Shown here one piece after another: positions 1 through 19,094 of a DNA stretch of 64,000 bases; position 1 is the stretch's first letter, and every line of letters starts with the position of its first letter. The notes below the pieces were generated by a model, which was not told the DNA's origin, did no database searches, and saw only the letters and a list, made by a program, of their open reading frames with translations. The position numbers and the translations under genes were made by a program. Source of the DNA: Streptococcus pseudopneumoniae (GTDB lineage: Bacteria; Bacillota; Bacilli; Lactobacillales; Streptococcaceae); assembly GCF_001073085.1 (NCBI RefSeq), contig NZ_JVFV01000012.1, positions 47,205-111,204 of the forward strand. Reading direction: 5' to 3'.

Positions 1-1539
1 GACTATGTATCAGGGAACAATACAGACTTCTCTGCTGTAGGTGTAAAAGCTGTTGATGATTACACTCTTCAATACACTTTGAACCAACCAGAACCATACT
101 GGAACTCTAAATTGTCTTACGCAATCTTCTGGCCTTTGAACGCAGAGTTTGAAAAATCAAAAGGTAAAGACTTTGGTAAGGCGACAGATCCAACATCATT
201 GCTTTACAATGGTCCATTCTTGCTTAAGGGATTGACAGCTAAGTCTTCTATCGAATTTGCAAAGAATGATCAGTATTGGGATAAGGACAATGTTCACATC
301 GATACTGTAACACTTTCTTACTATGATGGTTCAGACCAAGAGTCACTTGAGCGTAACTTTACAAATGGTGCATACAGTTATGCCCGTCTCTTCCCTACTA
401 GCTCAAACTATTCTAAGGTAGCAGAAACATATAAAGATAATATCTACTATACTCCACAAGGAGCTGGTATTGCTGGTTTGGGTGTTAATATTGACCGTCA
501 AAGCTATAAGTACACATCAAAAACAACTGACGAAGAAAAAACATCTACTAAGAAAGCCCTTCTTAATAAAGATTTCCGTCAAGCTTTGAACTTTGCTTTT
601 GATCGTACTGCTTATTCAGCTCAGCTAAATGGTAAGGATGGAGCAGCCCTTGCTGTCCGTAACCTCTTCGTAAAACCAGAATTTGTTTCAGCAGGTGAAA
701 AAACATTTGGTGACTTGGTCACTGAGAAAGTTGTTTCTTATGGTGATGAGTGGAAAGATGTAAACTTTGCGGATGGCCAAGATGGTCTTTACAATGCTGA
801 TAAAGCTAAAGCAGAACTAGCTAAAGCTAAAAAAGACCTTGAAGCAGATGGTGTGAAATTCCCAATCCACTTGGATATTCCAGTTGACCAAACATCTAAA
901 AACTATATCGCTCGTATCCAATCATTCAAACAATCTGTTGAAACCGCTTTGGGTACAGATAATGTAGTTATCGATATCCAACAAATCACTACGGATGAAT
1001 TACACAATATCACGTACTACGCTGCTAGTGCGGCAGCAGAAGATTGGGACCTTTCAGGTGCTGTTGGATGGAATCCAGACTATGATGATCCATCGACTTA
1101 CCTTGATATCTTGAAATCAACTAATAGTGAAACAACTAAGACCTACATGGGCTATGACAATCCATCAAACCCAGCGGTTGCTCAAGTTGGTTTGAAAGAT
1201 TACGACAAATTAGTTGATGATGCAGCTAGTGAAACAAGTGACCTTAACAAACGTTATGAGAAATATGCAGCAGCTCAAGCTTGGTTGACAGATAGCTCAC
1301 TCTTCCTTCCAGCTATGTCATCTTCAGGAGCAGCACCAGTTATTTCTCGTGTAGTACCATTCTCAGCCTCTTACACTCAATCTGGTGATAAAGGTTCAGA
1401 TGTATACTTCAAGTACCTTAAATTGCAAGCTAACACTGTAACAACAAAAGAGTACAAGGAAGCTCGTGAAAAATGGCTCAAAGAAAAAGCTGAATCAAAC
1501 GAAAAAGCTCAAAAAGAGTTAGCGAGTCATGTGAAATAA
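1..1539 (+). CDS. amiA: AmiA oligopeptide-binding lipoprotein, 3' part
   Basis: This is the C-terminal part of an SBP_bac_5 family extracellular solute-binding protein. It captures oligopeptides at the cell surface and hands them to the AmiCDEF importer. The reading frame is open from base 1 and the start codon and lipoprotein signal lie before the window. About 512 residues are visible, including the family's Trp/Tyr-rich peptide-binding lobe and the lysine- and glutamate-rich tail ending near KELASHVK. The gene directly precedes amiC, so AmiA is more likely than the unlinked paralogues AliA or AliB. A hairpin after the stop probably lowers transcription into the membrane and ATPase genes, which suits the high binding-protein stoichiometry of such importers (inference). 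Confidence 0.93.
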   Translation, partial: DYVSGNNTDFSAVGVKAVDDYTLQYTLNQPEPYWNSKLSYAIFWPLNAEFEKSKGKDFGKATDPTSLLYNGPFLLKGLTAKSSIEFAKNDQYWDKDNVHIDTVTLSYYDGSDQESLERNFTNGAYSYARLFPTSSNYSKVAETYKDNIYYTPQGAGIAGLGVNIDRQSYKYTSKTTDEEKTSTKKALLNKDFRQALNFAFDRTAYSAQLNGKDGAALAVRNLFVKPEFVSAGEKTFGDLVTEKVVSYGDEWKDVNFADGQDGLYNADKAKAELAKAKKDLEADGVKFPIHLDIPVDQTSKNYIARIQSFKQSVETALGTDNVVIDIQQITTDELHNITYYAASAAAEDWDLSGAVGWNPDYDDPSTYLDILKSTNSETTKTYMGYDNPSNPAVAQVGLKDYDKLVDDAASETSDLNKRYEKYAAAQAWLTDSSLFLPAMSSSGAAPVISRVVPFSASYTQSGDKGSDVYFKYLKLQANTVTTKEYKEAREKWLKEKAESNEKAQKELASHVK

Positions 1540-1551
1540 ATAATGCTCATC

Positions 1552-1585
1552 AGAACTTTCTCTCCTAAAGGAGAAGGTTCTTTTG
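1552..1585 (+). terminator. Hairpin attenuator between amiA and amiC
   Basis: An imperfect stem (AGAACTTTCTC pairing with GGAGAAGGTTCT around a short loop) is followed by TTTTGGG. It sits in the 65-base gap between amiA and amiC. It probably acts as a partial terminator that keeps more amiA than amiCDEF message. Confidence 0.6.
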
Positions 1586-1604
1586 GGATTTTAAAGGAAA
1601 TAAT

Positions 1605-3101
1605 ATGAAAAAATATGTTTTTATGCGTATCTTGCGGTCGTTGGTTTCTATTTTCTTAGTAACGACCTTGATTTACACAATCATCTATACGATGGTTCCA
1701 CGGAAGTTGATCTTCAAACAAGATACTAACTACAATAAAATTGCGACAACGGCTGATAAACGAGATAACTATGAAAATACTGTCTTTGAGCGTATGGGTT
1801 ATATCGAATATTACGATACGAAAGAGTTGCAGGAAAAAGCTAGTAGCATTGACTCTTCTGTTACAGTAGATGCAAATGATACAAATAAAGCAATCTATGA
1901 AAAATATATCCAACAACTTGGGAATGGTTGGACTCTAGGTGAGTTTACAGAGAGTGGACAATTCTACGCTACACGTGAAATTCCTATTTTTGAGCGTGTG
2001 TTCAAATTCTATGCAAACTTGCTTGATATCGACCATACAAACAAGATTCAAGACCCAGAAAATCCAAACTTAGAGCGTTATTTGCGTTTTGAAAATGATC
2101 CCGCTATCGGTTGGTCTCTGGTAGGTTCAGGTACTAAACACAAATACCTCTTGTACTTCAATAGTCAGTTCCCATTTGTTCACCAAAACTTTGTCAACTT
2201 GAACCTGGGAGATTCTTATCCAACTTATGCCAATACTCCTGTTCTTCAAGTTATTACACAAGGACAAGGACAAACGAAGACTTCTGAAGTTCAATTCCCA
2301 ACTGGTAAGAAAACATCATCAGTTAACATTTACTCAAGAACTTATAAATCTCCGAGTCAAGCTGATGCTCGTGAAGTAGCCAACTACGGTAAAGATGATC
2401 CATATACGGCTACTGAAAGCAACTATCAGTACCCATCTATGATTGCAAGTTCTGCTATTACTGGTTTGATTGGTCTTGCGATTTCATATGCGATTGCGAT
2501 TCCTCTTGGTTCAGCAATGGCTCGTTTCAAAAACACTTGGATCGATAGTTTCGCAACAGGGACTCTAACGTTCTTGTTGGCTCTTCCAACGATTGCCCTA
2601 GTTTATATTATTCGTTTGATTGGTTCTTCAATCGGCTTCCCAGACTCATTCCCAATCTTGGGTGCTGGTGATTGGCGTTCTTATGTCCTTCCTGCAGTGA
2701 TTCTGGGCTTGCTAGGAGCACCTACTATGGCGATTTGGATTCGCCGTTATATGATTGACTTGCAATCACAAGATTTCGTTCGTTTTGCTCGTGCTAAAGG
2801 TTTGTCTGAGAAAGAGATTTCTGATAAGCACATCTTTAAAAATGCTATGGTACCACTCGTTTCTGGTATCCCAGGTTCTATCATTGGTGTTATTGGTGGA
2901 GCAACTCTTACTGAAACAGTCTTCGCCTTCCCAGGTATGGGTAAAATGTTGATCGACTCTGTAAAGGCTTCAAACAATAATATGGTAGTTGGTCTCGTCT
3001 TTATCTTCACTTGTGTTTCAATCTTCTCAAACCTTATTGGAGATATTTGGATGACCATTATTGACCCACGTATTAAATTGACAGAGAAAGGAGGCAAATA
3101 A
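1605..3101 (+). CDS. amiC: AmiC oligopeptide ABC transporter permease
   Basis: This 498-residue protein is an integral-membrane permease of the binding-protein-dependent transport family. It forms the peptide channel together with AmiD. One N-terminal membrane segment (about residues 8-30) precedes a roughly 250-residue extracytoplasmic insert, which is typical of AmiC and longer than in most OppB proteins. Membrane helices then cluster in residues 275-490. The EAA-type cytoplasmic loop that contacts the ATPases is visible as [13 protein letters not shown]. The start has an AAAGGAAAT ribosome site, and the stop overlaps the amiD start by one base, implying translational coupling. Confidence 0.95.
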   Translation: MKKYVFMRILRSLVSIFLVTTLIYTIIYTMVPRKLIFKQDTNYNKIATTADKRDNYENTVFERMGYIEYYDTKELQEKASSIDSSVTVDANDTNKAIYEKYIQQLGNGWTLGEFTESGQFYATREIPIFERVFKFYANLLDIDHTNKIQDPENPNLERYLRFENDPAIGWSLVGSGTKHKYLLYFNSQFPFVHQNFVNLNLGDSYPTYANTPVLQVITQGQGQTKTSEVQFPTGKKTSSVNIYSRTYKSPSQADAREVANYGKDDPYTATESNYQYPSMIASSAITGLIGLAISYAIAIPLGSAMARFKNTWIDSFATGTLTFLLALPTIALVYIIRLIGSSIGFPDSFPILGAGDWRSYVLPAVILGLLGAPTMAIWIRRYMIDLQSQDFVRFARAKGLSEKEISDKHIFKNAMVPLVSGIPGSIIGVIGGATLTETVFAFPGMGKMLIDSVKASNNNMVVGLVFIFTCVSIFSNLIGDIWMTIIDPRIKLTEKGGK

Positions 3102-4027
3102 TGTCTACAATTAGTAATGAAAAATTTCAGTTTGTAAAACGTGATGATTATGCCTCTGAAGCAATTGATGCTCCTGCCTACTCATACTGGGGTTCTGTCT
3201 TTAGACAGTTTTTGAAGAAGAAATCAACAGTAATCATGCTAGGTATCTTGATTGCAATTGTTTTGATGAGTTTCATTTACCCAATGTTCTCTGATTTTGA
3301 CTTTAATGATGTAAGTAAGGTAAATGATTTTAGCGCTCGTTACATTAAACCAAATGCTGAGCATTGGTTTGGTACAGATAGTAATGGTAAATCTCTCTTT
3401 GATGGTGTCTGGTTTGGAGCTCGTAACTCTATCTTGATTTCTGTCATTGCGACCTTTGTCAACCTTTTTATCGGTGTTGTCATTGGTGGAATTTGGGGGA
3501 TCTCAAAATCAGTTGACCGTATCATGATGGAAGTCTACAACGTTATCAACAATATCCCATCACTATTGATCGTTATTGTTTTGACTTACTCTATCGGTGC
3601 AGGTTTCTGGAATTTGATCTTTGCCATGAGTGTAACCACTTGGATTGGTGTCGCCCATTCAATTCGTATCCAAATGTTACGTTACCGTGATTTAGAGTAC
3701 AACCTTGCTTCACGTACCTTGGGAACACCAAGCTACAAAATTATTATAAAAAACATTATGCCACAATTGGTATCTGTTATTGTTACGAGTACGTCGCAAA
3801 TGCTTCCAGCCTTTATCTCATATGAAGCTTTCCTATCATTCTTTGGACTTGGATTGCCGATTACAGTTCCTAGCTTGGGGCGTTTGATTTCAGATTATTC
3901 TCAGAACGTAACAACCAATGCATACCTCTTCTGGATTCCATTGACAACTTTGGTTTTGGTATCCTTGTCCCTTTTCGTAGTAGGTCAAAACCTAGCGGAT
4001 GCTAGTGATCCACGTACACATAGATAG
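3101..4027 (+). CDS. amiD: AmiD oligopeptide ABC transporter permease
   Basis: This is the second channel-forming permease (308 residues, OppC family, full length). The sequence shows an N-terminal cytoplasmic segment, a first membrane helix near residues 43-65, an extracellular loop with the OppC-type [17 protein letters not shown] motif, and further helices to the C-terminus. The EAA-like loop lies near [15 protein letters not shown]. The gene overlaps amiC by one base and amiE follows after eight bases, so the genes are one operon. The imported peptides serve as amino-acid sources and, in related streptococci, as signals for intracellular Rgg/ComR-type regulators (family knowledge). Confidence 0.95.
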   Translation: MSTISNEKFQFVKRDDYASEAIDAPAYSYWGSVFRQFLKKKSTVIMLGILIAIVLMSFIYPMFSDFDFNDVSKVNDFSARYIKPNAEHWFGTDSNGKSLFDGVWFGARNSILISVIATFVNLFIGVVIGGIWGISKSVDRIMMEVYNVINNIPSLLIVIVLTYSIGAGFWNLIFAMSVTTWIGVAHSIRIQMLRYRDLEYNLASRTLGTPSYKIIIKNIMPQLVSVIVTSTSQMLPAFISYEAFLSFFGLGLPITVPSLGRLISDYSQNVTTNAYLFWIPLTTLVLVSLSLFVVGQNLADASDPRTHR

Positions 4028-4035
4028 GAGTAGAC

Positions 4036-5103
4036 ATGATAAAAGGAAAAAATGTAATTTTGACTGCTCAAGATATTGTCGTGGAATTTGATGTTCGTGA
4101 CAAGATTTTGACAGCTATTCGAGGTGTCTCCATCGATTTGATTGAGGGAGAGGTCCTCGCCTTAGTTGGGGAGTCAGGCTCAGGTAAATCGGTTTTGACA
4201 AAAACATTCACAGGAATGTTGGAAGAAAATGGTCGTATTGCACAAGGTAGTATTAATTACCGTGGACAAGATTTGACAACCTTATCTTCTCATAAAGAAT
4301 GGGAAAGTATTCGTGGTGCGAAGATTGCAACTATCTTCCAAGATCCGATGACCAGTCTAGACCCAATCAAGACAATCGGAAGTCAAATCACAGAAGTTAT
4401 TGTTAAACACCAAGGTAAGACTGCTCAAGAAGCTAAAGAGATGGCTATTGACTATATGAATAAAGTTGGTATTCCAGATTCTGAGAAACGTTTTGACGAG
4501 TATCCTTTCCAATATTCTGGGGGAATGCGTCAACGTATTGTTATTGCGATTGCTCTTGCCTGTCGTCCAGACATTCTTATCTGTGATGAGCCAACAACAG
4601 CTCTTGACGTGACCATTCAGGCACAGATTATTGATTTGTTGAAGTCACTTCAACACGAATACCACTTTACAACAATCTTTATCACCCACGACCTAGGTGT
4701 AGTAGCAAGTATCGCTGATAAAGTTGCGGTTATGTATGCTGGTGAAATCGTCGAGTATGGTACTGTTGAAGAAATCTTCTACGACCCACGTCATCCATAT
4801 ACATGGAGCCTCTTGTCGAGCTTGCCTCAACTTGCGGATGACAAAGGTGAATTGTACTCAATCCCTGGAACACCTCCATCGCTTTATACTGAATTGAAGG
4901 GAGACGCTTTTGCTCTTCGTTCAGATTATGCTATGAAGATTGACTTTGAGGAAAAAGCACCTCAGTTTGCAGTATCTGATACTCATTGGGCTAAGACATG
5001 GTTGCTTCATGAACAAGCTCCAAAAGTTGAAAAACCATCGGTGATTGCAGATTTACACGACAAGATTCGTGAAAAGATGGGCTTTACACATCTTGAGGAC
5101 TAG
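4036..5103 (+). CDS. amiE: AmiE oligopeptide ABC transporter ATPase
   Basis: This 355-residue ATPase (OppD family) powers peptide import as a heterodimer with AmiF. Walker A is GESGSGKS (about residue 50), the ABC signature is YSGGMRQR, and Walker B is [12 protein letters not shown]. The oligopeptide-transporter C-terminal domain follows, with the [14 protein letters not shown] motif. GGAG sits just before the ATG. amiF starts ten bases after the stop. Confidence 0.95.
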   Translation: MIKGKNVILTAQDIVVEFDVRDKILTAIRGVSIDLIEGEVLALVGESGSGKSVLTKTFTGMLEENGRIAQGSINYRGQDLTTLSSHKEWESIRGAKIATIFQDPMTSLDPIKTIGSQITEVIVKHQGKTAQEAKEMAIDYMNKVGIPDSEKRFDEYPFQYSGGMRQRIVIAIALACRPDILICDEPTTALDVTIQAQIIDLLKSLQHEYHFTTIFITHDLGVVASIADKVAVMYAGEIVEYGTVEEIFYDPRHPYTWSLLSSLPQLADDKGELYSIPGTPPSLYTELKGDAFALRSDYAMKIDFEEKAPQFAVSDTHWAKTWLLHEQAPKVEKPSVIADLHDKIREKMGFTHLED

Positions 5104-5113
5104 GAGGAAGGAA

Positions 5114-6040
5114 ATGTCTGAAAAATTAGTAGAAATTAAAGACTTAGAAATTTCCTTCGGTGAAGGAAGCAAAAAGTTTGTCGCTGTTAAAAATGCGAAC
5201 TTCTTTATCAACAAAGGAGAAACTTTCTCACTTGTTGGAGAGTCTGGTAGTGGTAAGACAACAATTGGTCGTGCTATTATCGGTCTTAATGATACTAGCA
5301 AAGGTGATATCATCTTTGAAGGTAAAAAAATTAATGGTAAAAAATCACGTGAACAAGCTTCGGAATTAATCCGTCGTATCCAAATGATTTTCCAGGACCC
5401 TGCTGCAAGTTTGAATGAACGTGCAACAGTTGATTATATCATTTCTGAAGGTCTTTATAACTACCATTTATTTAAAGATGAAGAAGAAAGAAAAGAAAAA
5501 GTTCAAAATATCATTCGTGAAGTGGGACTTTTGGCTGAACACTTGACACGTTACCCACATGAGTTTTCAGGTGGACAACGTCAACGTATCGGGATTGCCC
5601 GTGCCTTGGTTATGCAACCTGACTTCGTTATTGCGGATGAGCCAATTTCAGCCTTGGACGTTTCAGTACGTGCCCAAGTTTTGAACTTGCTCAAGAAATT
5701 CCAAAAAGAATTAGGATTGACTTATCTCTTTATCGCCCACGATTTGTCAGTAGTTCGTTTCATCTCTGATCGTATCGCGGTAATTTATAAGGGTGTTATT
5801 GTTGAAGTGGCTGAAACTGAAGAATTATTTAACAATCCAGTTCATCCATATACGCAAGCACTTCTATCAGCTGTTCCTATTCCAGACCCAATCTTGGAAC
5901 GTAAAAAAGTTTTGAAAGTCTATGATCCAGATCAACATGACTATGAAACTGATAAACCTTCTATGGTAGAAATTCGTCAAGGTCACTATGTTTGGGCAAA
6001 CCAAGCTGAGTTGGAACGCTATAAAAAAGATTTGAAATAA
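5114..6040 (+). CDS. amiF: AmiF oligopeptide ABC transporter ATPase
   Basis: This 308-residue ATPase (OppF family) is the partner of AmiE. Walker A GESGSGKT, signature [10 protein letters not shown] and Walker [13 protein letters not shown] are all present, followed by the short oligopeptide-transporter tail ([13 protein letters not shown]). I chose the ATG at 5114 because AGGAGGAAGGAA lies immediately upstream and the product begins [15 protein letters not shown]. An in-frame start at 5045 would lie inside amiE and has no ribosome site. It is the last gene of the operon and is followed by a strong hairpin. Confidence 0.95.
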   Translation: MSEKLVEIKDLEISFGEGSKKFVAVKNANFFINKGETFSLVGESGSGKTTIGRAIIGLNDTSKGDIIFEGKKINGKKSREQASELIRRIQMIFQDPAASLNERATVDYIISEGLYNYHLFKDEEERKEKVQNIIREVGLLAEHLTRYPHEFSGGQRQRIGIARALVMQPDFVIADEPISALDVSVRAQVLNLLKKFQKELGLTYLFIAHDLSVVRFISDRIAVIYKGVIVEVAETEELFNNPVHPYTQALLSAVPIPDPILERKKVLKVYDPDQHDYETDKPSMVEIRQGHYVWANQAELERYKKDLK

Positions 6041-6052
6041 GAAAGAGTTTTG

Positions 6053-6100
6053 TAATCTTGATAGAACAATTCTATTAAGATTATGAAGCTTTTTTATTTT
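6053..6100 (+). terminator. Rho-independent terminator of the ami operon
   Basis: A 14-base stem (TAATCTTGATAGAA pairing with TTCTATTAAGATTA) is followed shortly by a T-run. It lies 12 bases after the amiF stop. Confidence 0.85.
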
Positions 6101-6150
6101 TGTAAAAAACTAGTTTAAAGATAGACAACTAAATACCCGAGAACATGCTA

Positions 6151-6264
6151 ATACTCAATGAAAATCAAAGAGCAAACTAGGAAGCTAGCCGCAGGTTGCT
6201 CAAAGCACGGCTTTGAGGTTGCAGATAAAGCTGACGTAGTTTGAATTTGATTTTCGAAGAGTAT
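6151..6264. repeat. BOX-type intergenic repeat (short form)
   Basis: A 114-base element is bounded by inverted ends ATACTC and GAGTAT. It contains boxC-like sequence (GCTAGCCGCAGGTTGCTC) and a degenerate boxA (AAGCTGACGTAGTTTGAA) in reverse orientation, as in pneumococcal BOX elements. It fills most of the gap between amiF and the esterase gene. The remainder of 6265-6450 shows nothing recognisable. Confidence 0.8.
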
Positions 6265-6451
6265 AAGATTAGTCTTCAATGACAATTGGATGAGAGATCA
6301 AAGGAGCTGTTTTCTTTGAAAGAGTATTGAATCTATACAGAATGGAATGAATAAAACTACTTTCAGATAAGCTTTTATGAATCTTCAAAATTAAAATCAC
6401 TTTCTATTTAAAAATCCATCTTGCAAAGCCTACCTATATGTGCTAGAGTTA

Positions 6452-6465
6452 TGGTAACGGTTACA
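6452..6465 (+). promoter_or_regulatory. cre-like / LacI-family operator before the esterase gene
   Basis: TGGTAACGGTTACA is a near-palindrome resembling CcpA or LacI-family operators. It sits 17 bases before the esterase start and just upstream of the AAGGAGGG ribosome site. Carbon-source control is inferred. Confidence 0.55.
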
Positions 6466-6482
6466 AAATTAAGGAGGGTTTT

Positions 6483-7466
6483 ATGAGAAATCCAGCATTA
6501 GTAGAAGAAATGAAAACATACCAAGGAAGGGATGAAGTTCCTCATGATTTTGATGCTTTTTGGGATGGGGAGATTGATAAGGTTTCGGTCTTGCCAGATT
6601 ATCAACTAGAGGAACGTGATTTTCATATTCCAAATGTGAAGTGTTATGAGTTAAGCTTTAAAGGTACCCGTGATGGCCTTGTATATGCGCGTATAGTCTT
6701 ACCAAAATCAGAAAAGAAAGTACCTGTCATTTTCCACTTCCATGGCTATATGGGACGTTGCTGGGATTGGACAGATATGCTAGCCTTTACAGTAGCTGGT
6801 TATGGTGTCGTATCGATGGATGTTCGTGGACAATCTGGATACTCACAAGATGGCCTGCGCTCACCTCTCGGAAATACAGTTAAGGGCCAAATCATTCGTG
6901 GTGCAGTAGAAGGAAAAGAGCAACTCTTCTATAAAGATGTCTATCTAGATATCTATCAGTTGATTGAAATTGTCGCTAGTTTCCCACAAGTGGATGAGGG
7001 GCAATTAGCAAGCTATGGAGCTTCTCAAGGAGGGGCACTAGCTCTAGTGGCTGCGGGGTTAAATCCACGTATCAAACGTACAGTTGCTATTTATCCATTC
7101 TTATCAGACTTTAGACGAGTGCTAGAGATTGGAAATACCAGCGAAGCCTATGATGAGCTCTTTCGTTACTTTAAGTTCCATGATCCATTCCATGAGACAG
7201 AAGAGCAGATTATGGAGACGCTCGCTTATATCGATGTAAAAAATCTTGCCCATCGCATTAAGGGGGAAGTTCGAATGATTACTGGGCTTGATGATGATGT
7301 CTGCTATCCAATCACCCAGTTTGCTATTTACAACCGTCTGACTTGTGAAAAGAGTTATCGTATCATGCCTGAATACGCTCATGAGGCCATGAATGTTCAT
7401 GTCAATGATCAAGTTTACAATTGGTTGTGTGGTAGTGAGATCCCCTTTACATATCTTGGTCACTAA
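6483..7466 (+). CDS. axe1: Acetyl xylan esterase / cephalosporin-C deacetylase family (CE7)
   Basis: This 327-residue alpha/beta-hydrolase matches the CE7 family in length and motifs. The nucleophile elbow is YGASQGG with Ser181. The acid is in GLDDD near residue 271 and the histidine is in EYAHEAM near residue 300. The HGYMGR oxyanion region and the RGQ motif of CE7 are also visible. The enzyme removes O-acetyl groups from sugars. No signal peptide is seen, so it is probably cytoplasmic. It lies beside the sialidase/nan cluster, as a homologue does in pneumococcus, so acetylated host sugars are a plausible substrate (inference). It is preceded by AAGGAGGG and a cre-like site and followed by a strong hairpin. 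Confidence 0.9.
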   Translation: MRNPALVEEMKTYQGRDEVPHDFDAFWDGEIDKVSVLPDYQLEERDFHIPNVKCYELSFKGTRDGLVYARIVLPKSEKKVPVIFHFHGYMGRCWDWTDMLAFTVAGYGVVSMDVRGQSGYSQDGLRSPLGNTVKGQIIRGAVEGKEQLFYKDVYLDIYQLIEIVASFPQVDEGQLASYGASQGGALALVAAGLNPRIKRTVAIYPFLSDFRRVLEIGNTSEAYDELFRYFKFHDPFHETEEQIMETLAYIDVKNLAHRIKGEVRMITGLDDDVCYPITQFAIYNRLTCEKSYRIMPEYAHEAMNVHVNDQVYNWLCGSEIPFTYLGH

Positions 7467-7473
7467 AAATTGA

Positions 7474-7516
7474 AAAAAAGCTCTGTAGTTTCGAATGAAC
7501 TACAGGCTTTTCTTTA
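7474..7516 (+). terminator. Terminator after the esterase gene
   Basis: AAAAGCTCTGTAGTTT pairs with AACTACAGGCTTTT around a six-base loop and is followed by TTCTTT. It closes the esterase transcript. Confidence 0.85.
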
Positions 7517-7617
7517 TGTGACCCAGATAATGAGAAAGTAGTTTCAGGCAGTTTGAAACTTCTAAATATCTTTGAAAGTAGAATCTATTATAGATTATAA
7601 AGTCTAAAATTTAGAAT

Positions 7618-7810
7618 ATTTATTATATAATATGATTAAGATAAAATTTGAAAGGAGTATAGCTAGTTGCGAATCTTTTAACTTGGAATTTATAAAAGAG
7701 CAACAGCATTTCATTTACAAAGAATGGCAATTTCATTCAATAATACAGTTTCTTATTTGCAGCTAGTCTGAAAGGCTAAAAATTTTAAGCAAAAAAGAAA
7801 GCGCTTTATT
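7618..7810 (+). promoter_or_regulatory. Promoter, leader and cre site of the first sialidase gene
   Basis: A TATAAT-rich promoter core (ATTTATTATATAAT at about 7618-7631) is followed by AAAATTTGAAAGGAGTA (about 7642-7658). The same string occurs before the second sialidase gene. A cre-like site (GAAAGCGCTTTATT, 7797-7810) lies 26 bases before the start codon, far enough downstream of the promoter to act as a roadblock (inference). The leader of about 180 bases contains no convincing gene. Confidence 0.6.
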
Positions 7811-7815
7811 TTTAA

Positions 7816-11682
<3,867 letters not shown>

Positions 11683-11730
11683 AATAGTTAAAACCAACGA
11701 AATTCATAGAGAAATTTGATCTTATATTAG

Positions 11731-11766
11731 AAAGGGTCGTGACTAGAACCAGTTACGGCCTTTTTG
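11731..11766 (+). terminator. Terminator after sialidase copy 1
   Basis: GGTCGTGACT pairs with AGTTACGGCC (one G-U pair), followed by TTTTT. A close relative of this hairpin follows sialidase copy 2. Confidence 0.8.
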
Positions 11767-11795
11767 ATCTAGATAAATCAGGAGTCAAATAGTTA

Positions 11796-11946
11796 ATACT
11801 CTTCGAAAATCAAATTCAAACCACGTCAGCTTCGCCTTACCGTATATGTGTTACTGACTTCGTCAGTTCTATCCACAACCTCAAAACGGTGTTTTGAGCA
11901 ACCTGCGGCTAGCTTCCTAGTTTGCTCTTTGATTTTCATTGAGTAT
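11796..11946. repeat. BOX element between the two sialidase genes
   Basis: A 151-base element is bounded by ATACTC and GAGTAT. It contains a clear boxA (CACGTCAGCTTCGCCTTACC), a middle segment with a small hairpin (ACTGACTTCGTCAGT) and boxC (CAACCTGCGGCTAGC). It lies after the first sialidase terminator and is non-coding. Confidence 0.9.
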
Positions 11947-12102
11947 AAGTTTGAGATAAAGTTCATTAAAAAACGATTCAACTGCAATTTTATGTTAGAA
12001 AAATCCAAAGCATCCGAAAGTAGTTTTAAATGTCCAATTTTATATTTCTAAAACCGAAAGTAAAATCTGTTCTATATTCATCTATCTTAAAATAGAGAAA
12101 TT

Positions 12103-15543
<3,441 letters not shown>

Positions 15544-15596
15544 TCAAATAGTTGAAAGTGAAGATTTCCTTAGTGAAACTAAATCTTAGTTAGAAA

Positions 15597-15630
15597 GGGT
15601 CGTAACGAAAATTTGTTACGGCCTTTTTCT
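15597..15630 (+). terminator. Terminator after sialidase copy 2
   Basis: GGTCGTAAC pairs with GTTACGGCC, followed by TTTTTC. It is nearly the same as the terminator after copy 1. Confidence 0.8.
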
Positions 15631-15767
15631 TTCATGTTTGCGAGAAAAAAGGTCTGGTTTTAAGATTTAAGAGGTGTTGGGATAGATTTTATGTGCCTGA
15701 AACTACTTTCAGAAGAAACTGTCGCATAAAATTGTTTTGAAACTCCAATCTATTCTAGCACAAGTTA

Positions 15768-15796
15768 TTGAAAGCGCTTTAATAATAAGCTATAAT
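15768..15796 (+). promoter_or_regulatory. nanE promoter with overlapping cre
   Basis: TTGAAA and TATAAT are separated by 17 bases. The cre-like TTGAAAGCGCTTTAAT covers the -35 box. CcpA binding here would block RNA polymerase directly, giving glucose repression (inference). Confidence 0.8.
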
Positions 15797-15836
15797 AGTC
15801 ACATAAACACAAAGGAAAAGAAAAGGAGGAAAGTAG

Positions 15837-16535
15837 ATGCCACAAATTAGTAAAGAAGCCTTGATTGAACAAATCAAAGATGGAATCATCGTTTCTTGTC
15901 AGGCACTTCCTCATGAACCGCTCTACACAGAAGCGGGAGGAGTTATCCCCTTGTTGGTGAAAGCAGCTGAACAAGGTGGCGCAGTCGGTATCCGAGCAAA
16001 CAGTGTTCGAGATATTAAGGAGATTAAAGAGGTCACTAAACTTCCGATTATAGGAATTATTAAACGTGATTATCCACCACAGGAACCATTCATCACAGCG
16101 ACTATGAGAGAGGTAGATGAACTAGCAGCTCTTGATATCGAAGTCATTGCTCTTGACTGTACCAAACGTGAACGTCATGATGGTTTAGAGATCCAAGAAT
16201 TTATCCGCCAAATCAAAGAAAAATATCCAAATCAACTCTTGATGGCTGACACAAGTACCTTTGAGGAAGGTCTAACAGCAGTTGAAGCGGGAATTGACTT
16301 TGTCGGAACAACCTTGTCAGGTTACACATCTTACAGTCCAAAAGTGGACGGTCCAGACTTTGAACTCATCAAGAAACTCTGCGATGCAGGGGTGGACGTC
16401 ATCGCTGAAGGAAAAATTCACACACCAGAACAAGCTAAGCAAATCCTAGGTTACGGGGTGCGAGGTATCGTAGTTGGTGGCGCTATTACTAGACCAAAAG
16501 AGATCACGGAACGATTTGTTGCGGGTCTTAAATAA
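15837..16535 (+). CDS. nanE: N-acetylmannosamine-6-phosphate 2-epimerase
   Basis: This 232-residue NanE-family TIM-barrel enzyme converts ManNAc-6-phosphate to GlcNAc-6-phosphate, which joins sialic-acid breakdown to amino-sugar metabolism. Family features seen are the N-terminal [17 protein letters not shown] segment, the GIIKRDYP motif, catalytic-region [15 protein letters not shown], and C-terminal [11 protein letters not shown] and [11 protein letters not shown]. Length is full for the family. AGGAGGAAAG precedes the ATG. The gene has its own cre-covered promoter and lies between the sialidases and the importer genes. Confidence 0.94.
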   Translation: MPQISKEALIEQIKDGIIVSCQALPHEPLYTEAGGVIPLLVKAAEQGGAVGIRANSVRDIKEIKEVTKLPIIGIIKRDYPPQEPFITATMREVDELAALDIEVIALDCTKRERHDGLEIQEFIRQIKEKYPNQLLMADTSTFEEGLTAVEAGIDFVGTTLSGYTSYSPKVDGPDFELIKKLCDAGVDVIAEGKIHTPEQAKQILGYGVRGIVVGGAITRPKEITERFVAGLK

Positions 16536-16565
16536 CACAATATAAAAAACGAGGAGAGTGGTTGA

Positions 16566-17978
<1,413 letters not shown>

Positions 17979-17999
17979 TAAGCCCTAAATAAAAACTGA

Positions 18000-18049
18000 G
18001 TTCCCCCCCTTTTCCCTGAGCATATCTGTGTATGAAAAGGGGGACTTTT
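18000..18049 (+). terminator. Hairpin between satA and satB
   Basis: A GC-rich stem (GTTCCCCCCCTTTT pairing with GAAAAGGGGGACTT) ends in TTTTG. It lies 20 bases after satA and probably reduces read-through, so that more binding protein than permease is made. Confidence 0.75.
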
Positions 18050-18191
18050 GTTTGAAATAGAAGCAACTGACAGGTCAAAATTAAAATGAAGTTTTTACAT
18101 TGACGAATCTTAGAAAAATTTCATTTTGATTTTAGATCAGGGTCAGATAACAGTCAAAAAAACAAAACTATGTGAAAGTGAGGTGCCGACT

Positions 18192-19079
18192 GTGAAAATC
18201 AATAAAATTCGCATGCGGGAAACTATTATTTCCTACGCATTCCTAGCACCAGTATTAATCTTCTTTACCGTCTTCGTTTTAGCTCCAATGATCATGGGCT
18301 TCATCACAAGTTTCTTTAACTACTCGATGACTAGCTTTGAGTTTGTTGGCTTGGACAACTACATTCGTATGTTTAAAGACCCTGTCTTTACAAAATCTTT
18401 GATTAATACCGTAATCTTGGTTATCGGGTCTGTACCAGTCGTTGTACTCTTCTCGCTCTTTGTAGCATCACAAACTTACCAACAAAATGCTATTGCTAGA
18501 TCCTTCTACCGTTTCGTATTCTTCCTTCCTGTAGTAACAGGTAGTGTTGCCGTAACAGTAGTATGGAAATGGATCTACGATCCACTATCAGGTATTTTGA
18601 ACTTCGTACTTAAGTCAAGCCATATCATCAGCCAAAACATTTCTTGGTTGGGAGATAAAAACTGGGCTTTGATGGCGATTATGATTATTCTCTTGACAAC
18701 ATCAGTTGGTCAACCAATCATTCTTTACATCGCTGCAATGGGTAATATTGATAATTCACTTGTAGAAGCAGCGCGTGTTGACGGTGCGACTGAATTTCAA
18801 GTATTCTGGAAGATTAAATGGCCAAGCCTCCTTCCAACAACACTTTATATCGCAATCATTACAACCATTAACTCATTCCAATGTTTCGCCTTGATTCAAT
18901 TGTTGACATCTGGTGGTCCAAACTACTCAACAAGTACACTTATGTACTACCTCTACGAAAAAGCCTTCCAATTGACTGAATATGGCTATGCCAATACTAT
19001 TGGTGTATTCTTGGCAGTTATGATTGCCCTTGTCAGCTTCGCTCAATTCAAGATCCTCGGAAATGATGTAGAATATTAA
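18192..19079 (+). CDS. satB: Sialic-acid ABC transporter permease SatB
   Basis: This sugar-importer permease of the MalF/UgpA type (295 residues with the start used here) has about six membrane helices and the EAA loop VEAARVDGATEFQVFWKIKWP. I prefer GTG 18192, giving (M)KINKIRMRETI, because GTGAGG lies just upstream. A TTG 66 bases earlier would add 22 residues but has no visible ribosome site. satC follows after 15 bases. Confidence 0.9.
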   Translation: MKINKIRMRETIISYAFLAPVLIFFTVFVLAPMIMGFITSFFNYSMTSFEFVGLDNYIRMFKDPVFTKSLINTVILVIGSVPVVVLFSLFVASQTYQQNAIARSFYRFVFFLPVVTGSVAVTVVWKWIYDPLSGILNFVLKSSHIISQNISWLGDKNWALMAIMIILLTTSVGQPIILYIAAMGNIDNSLVEAARVDGATEFQVFWKIKWPSLLPTTLYIAIITTINSFQCFALIQLLTSGGPNYSTSTLMYYLYEKAFQLTEYGYANTIGVFLAVMIALVSFAQFKILGNDVEY

Positions 19080-19094
19080 GGAAAGGAGACAGCT

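Noticed and set aside
5045..5113. Upstream in-frame start for amiF
   Set aside because: It lies within amiE in another frame and has no ribosome site. ATG 5114 follows a clear AGGAGG and gives the family's normal length.
18126..18191. TTG start for satB giving 22 extra residues
   Set aside because: There is no ribosome site, and the added segment (ILDQGQITVKKTKLCESEVPT) is not like permease N-termini. GTG 18192 follows GTGAGG.
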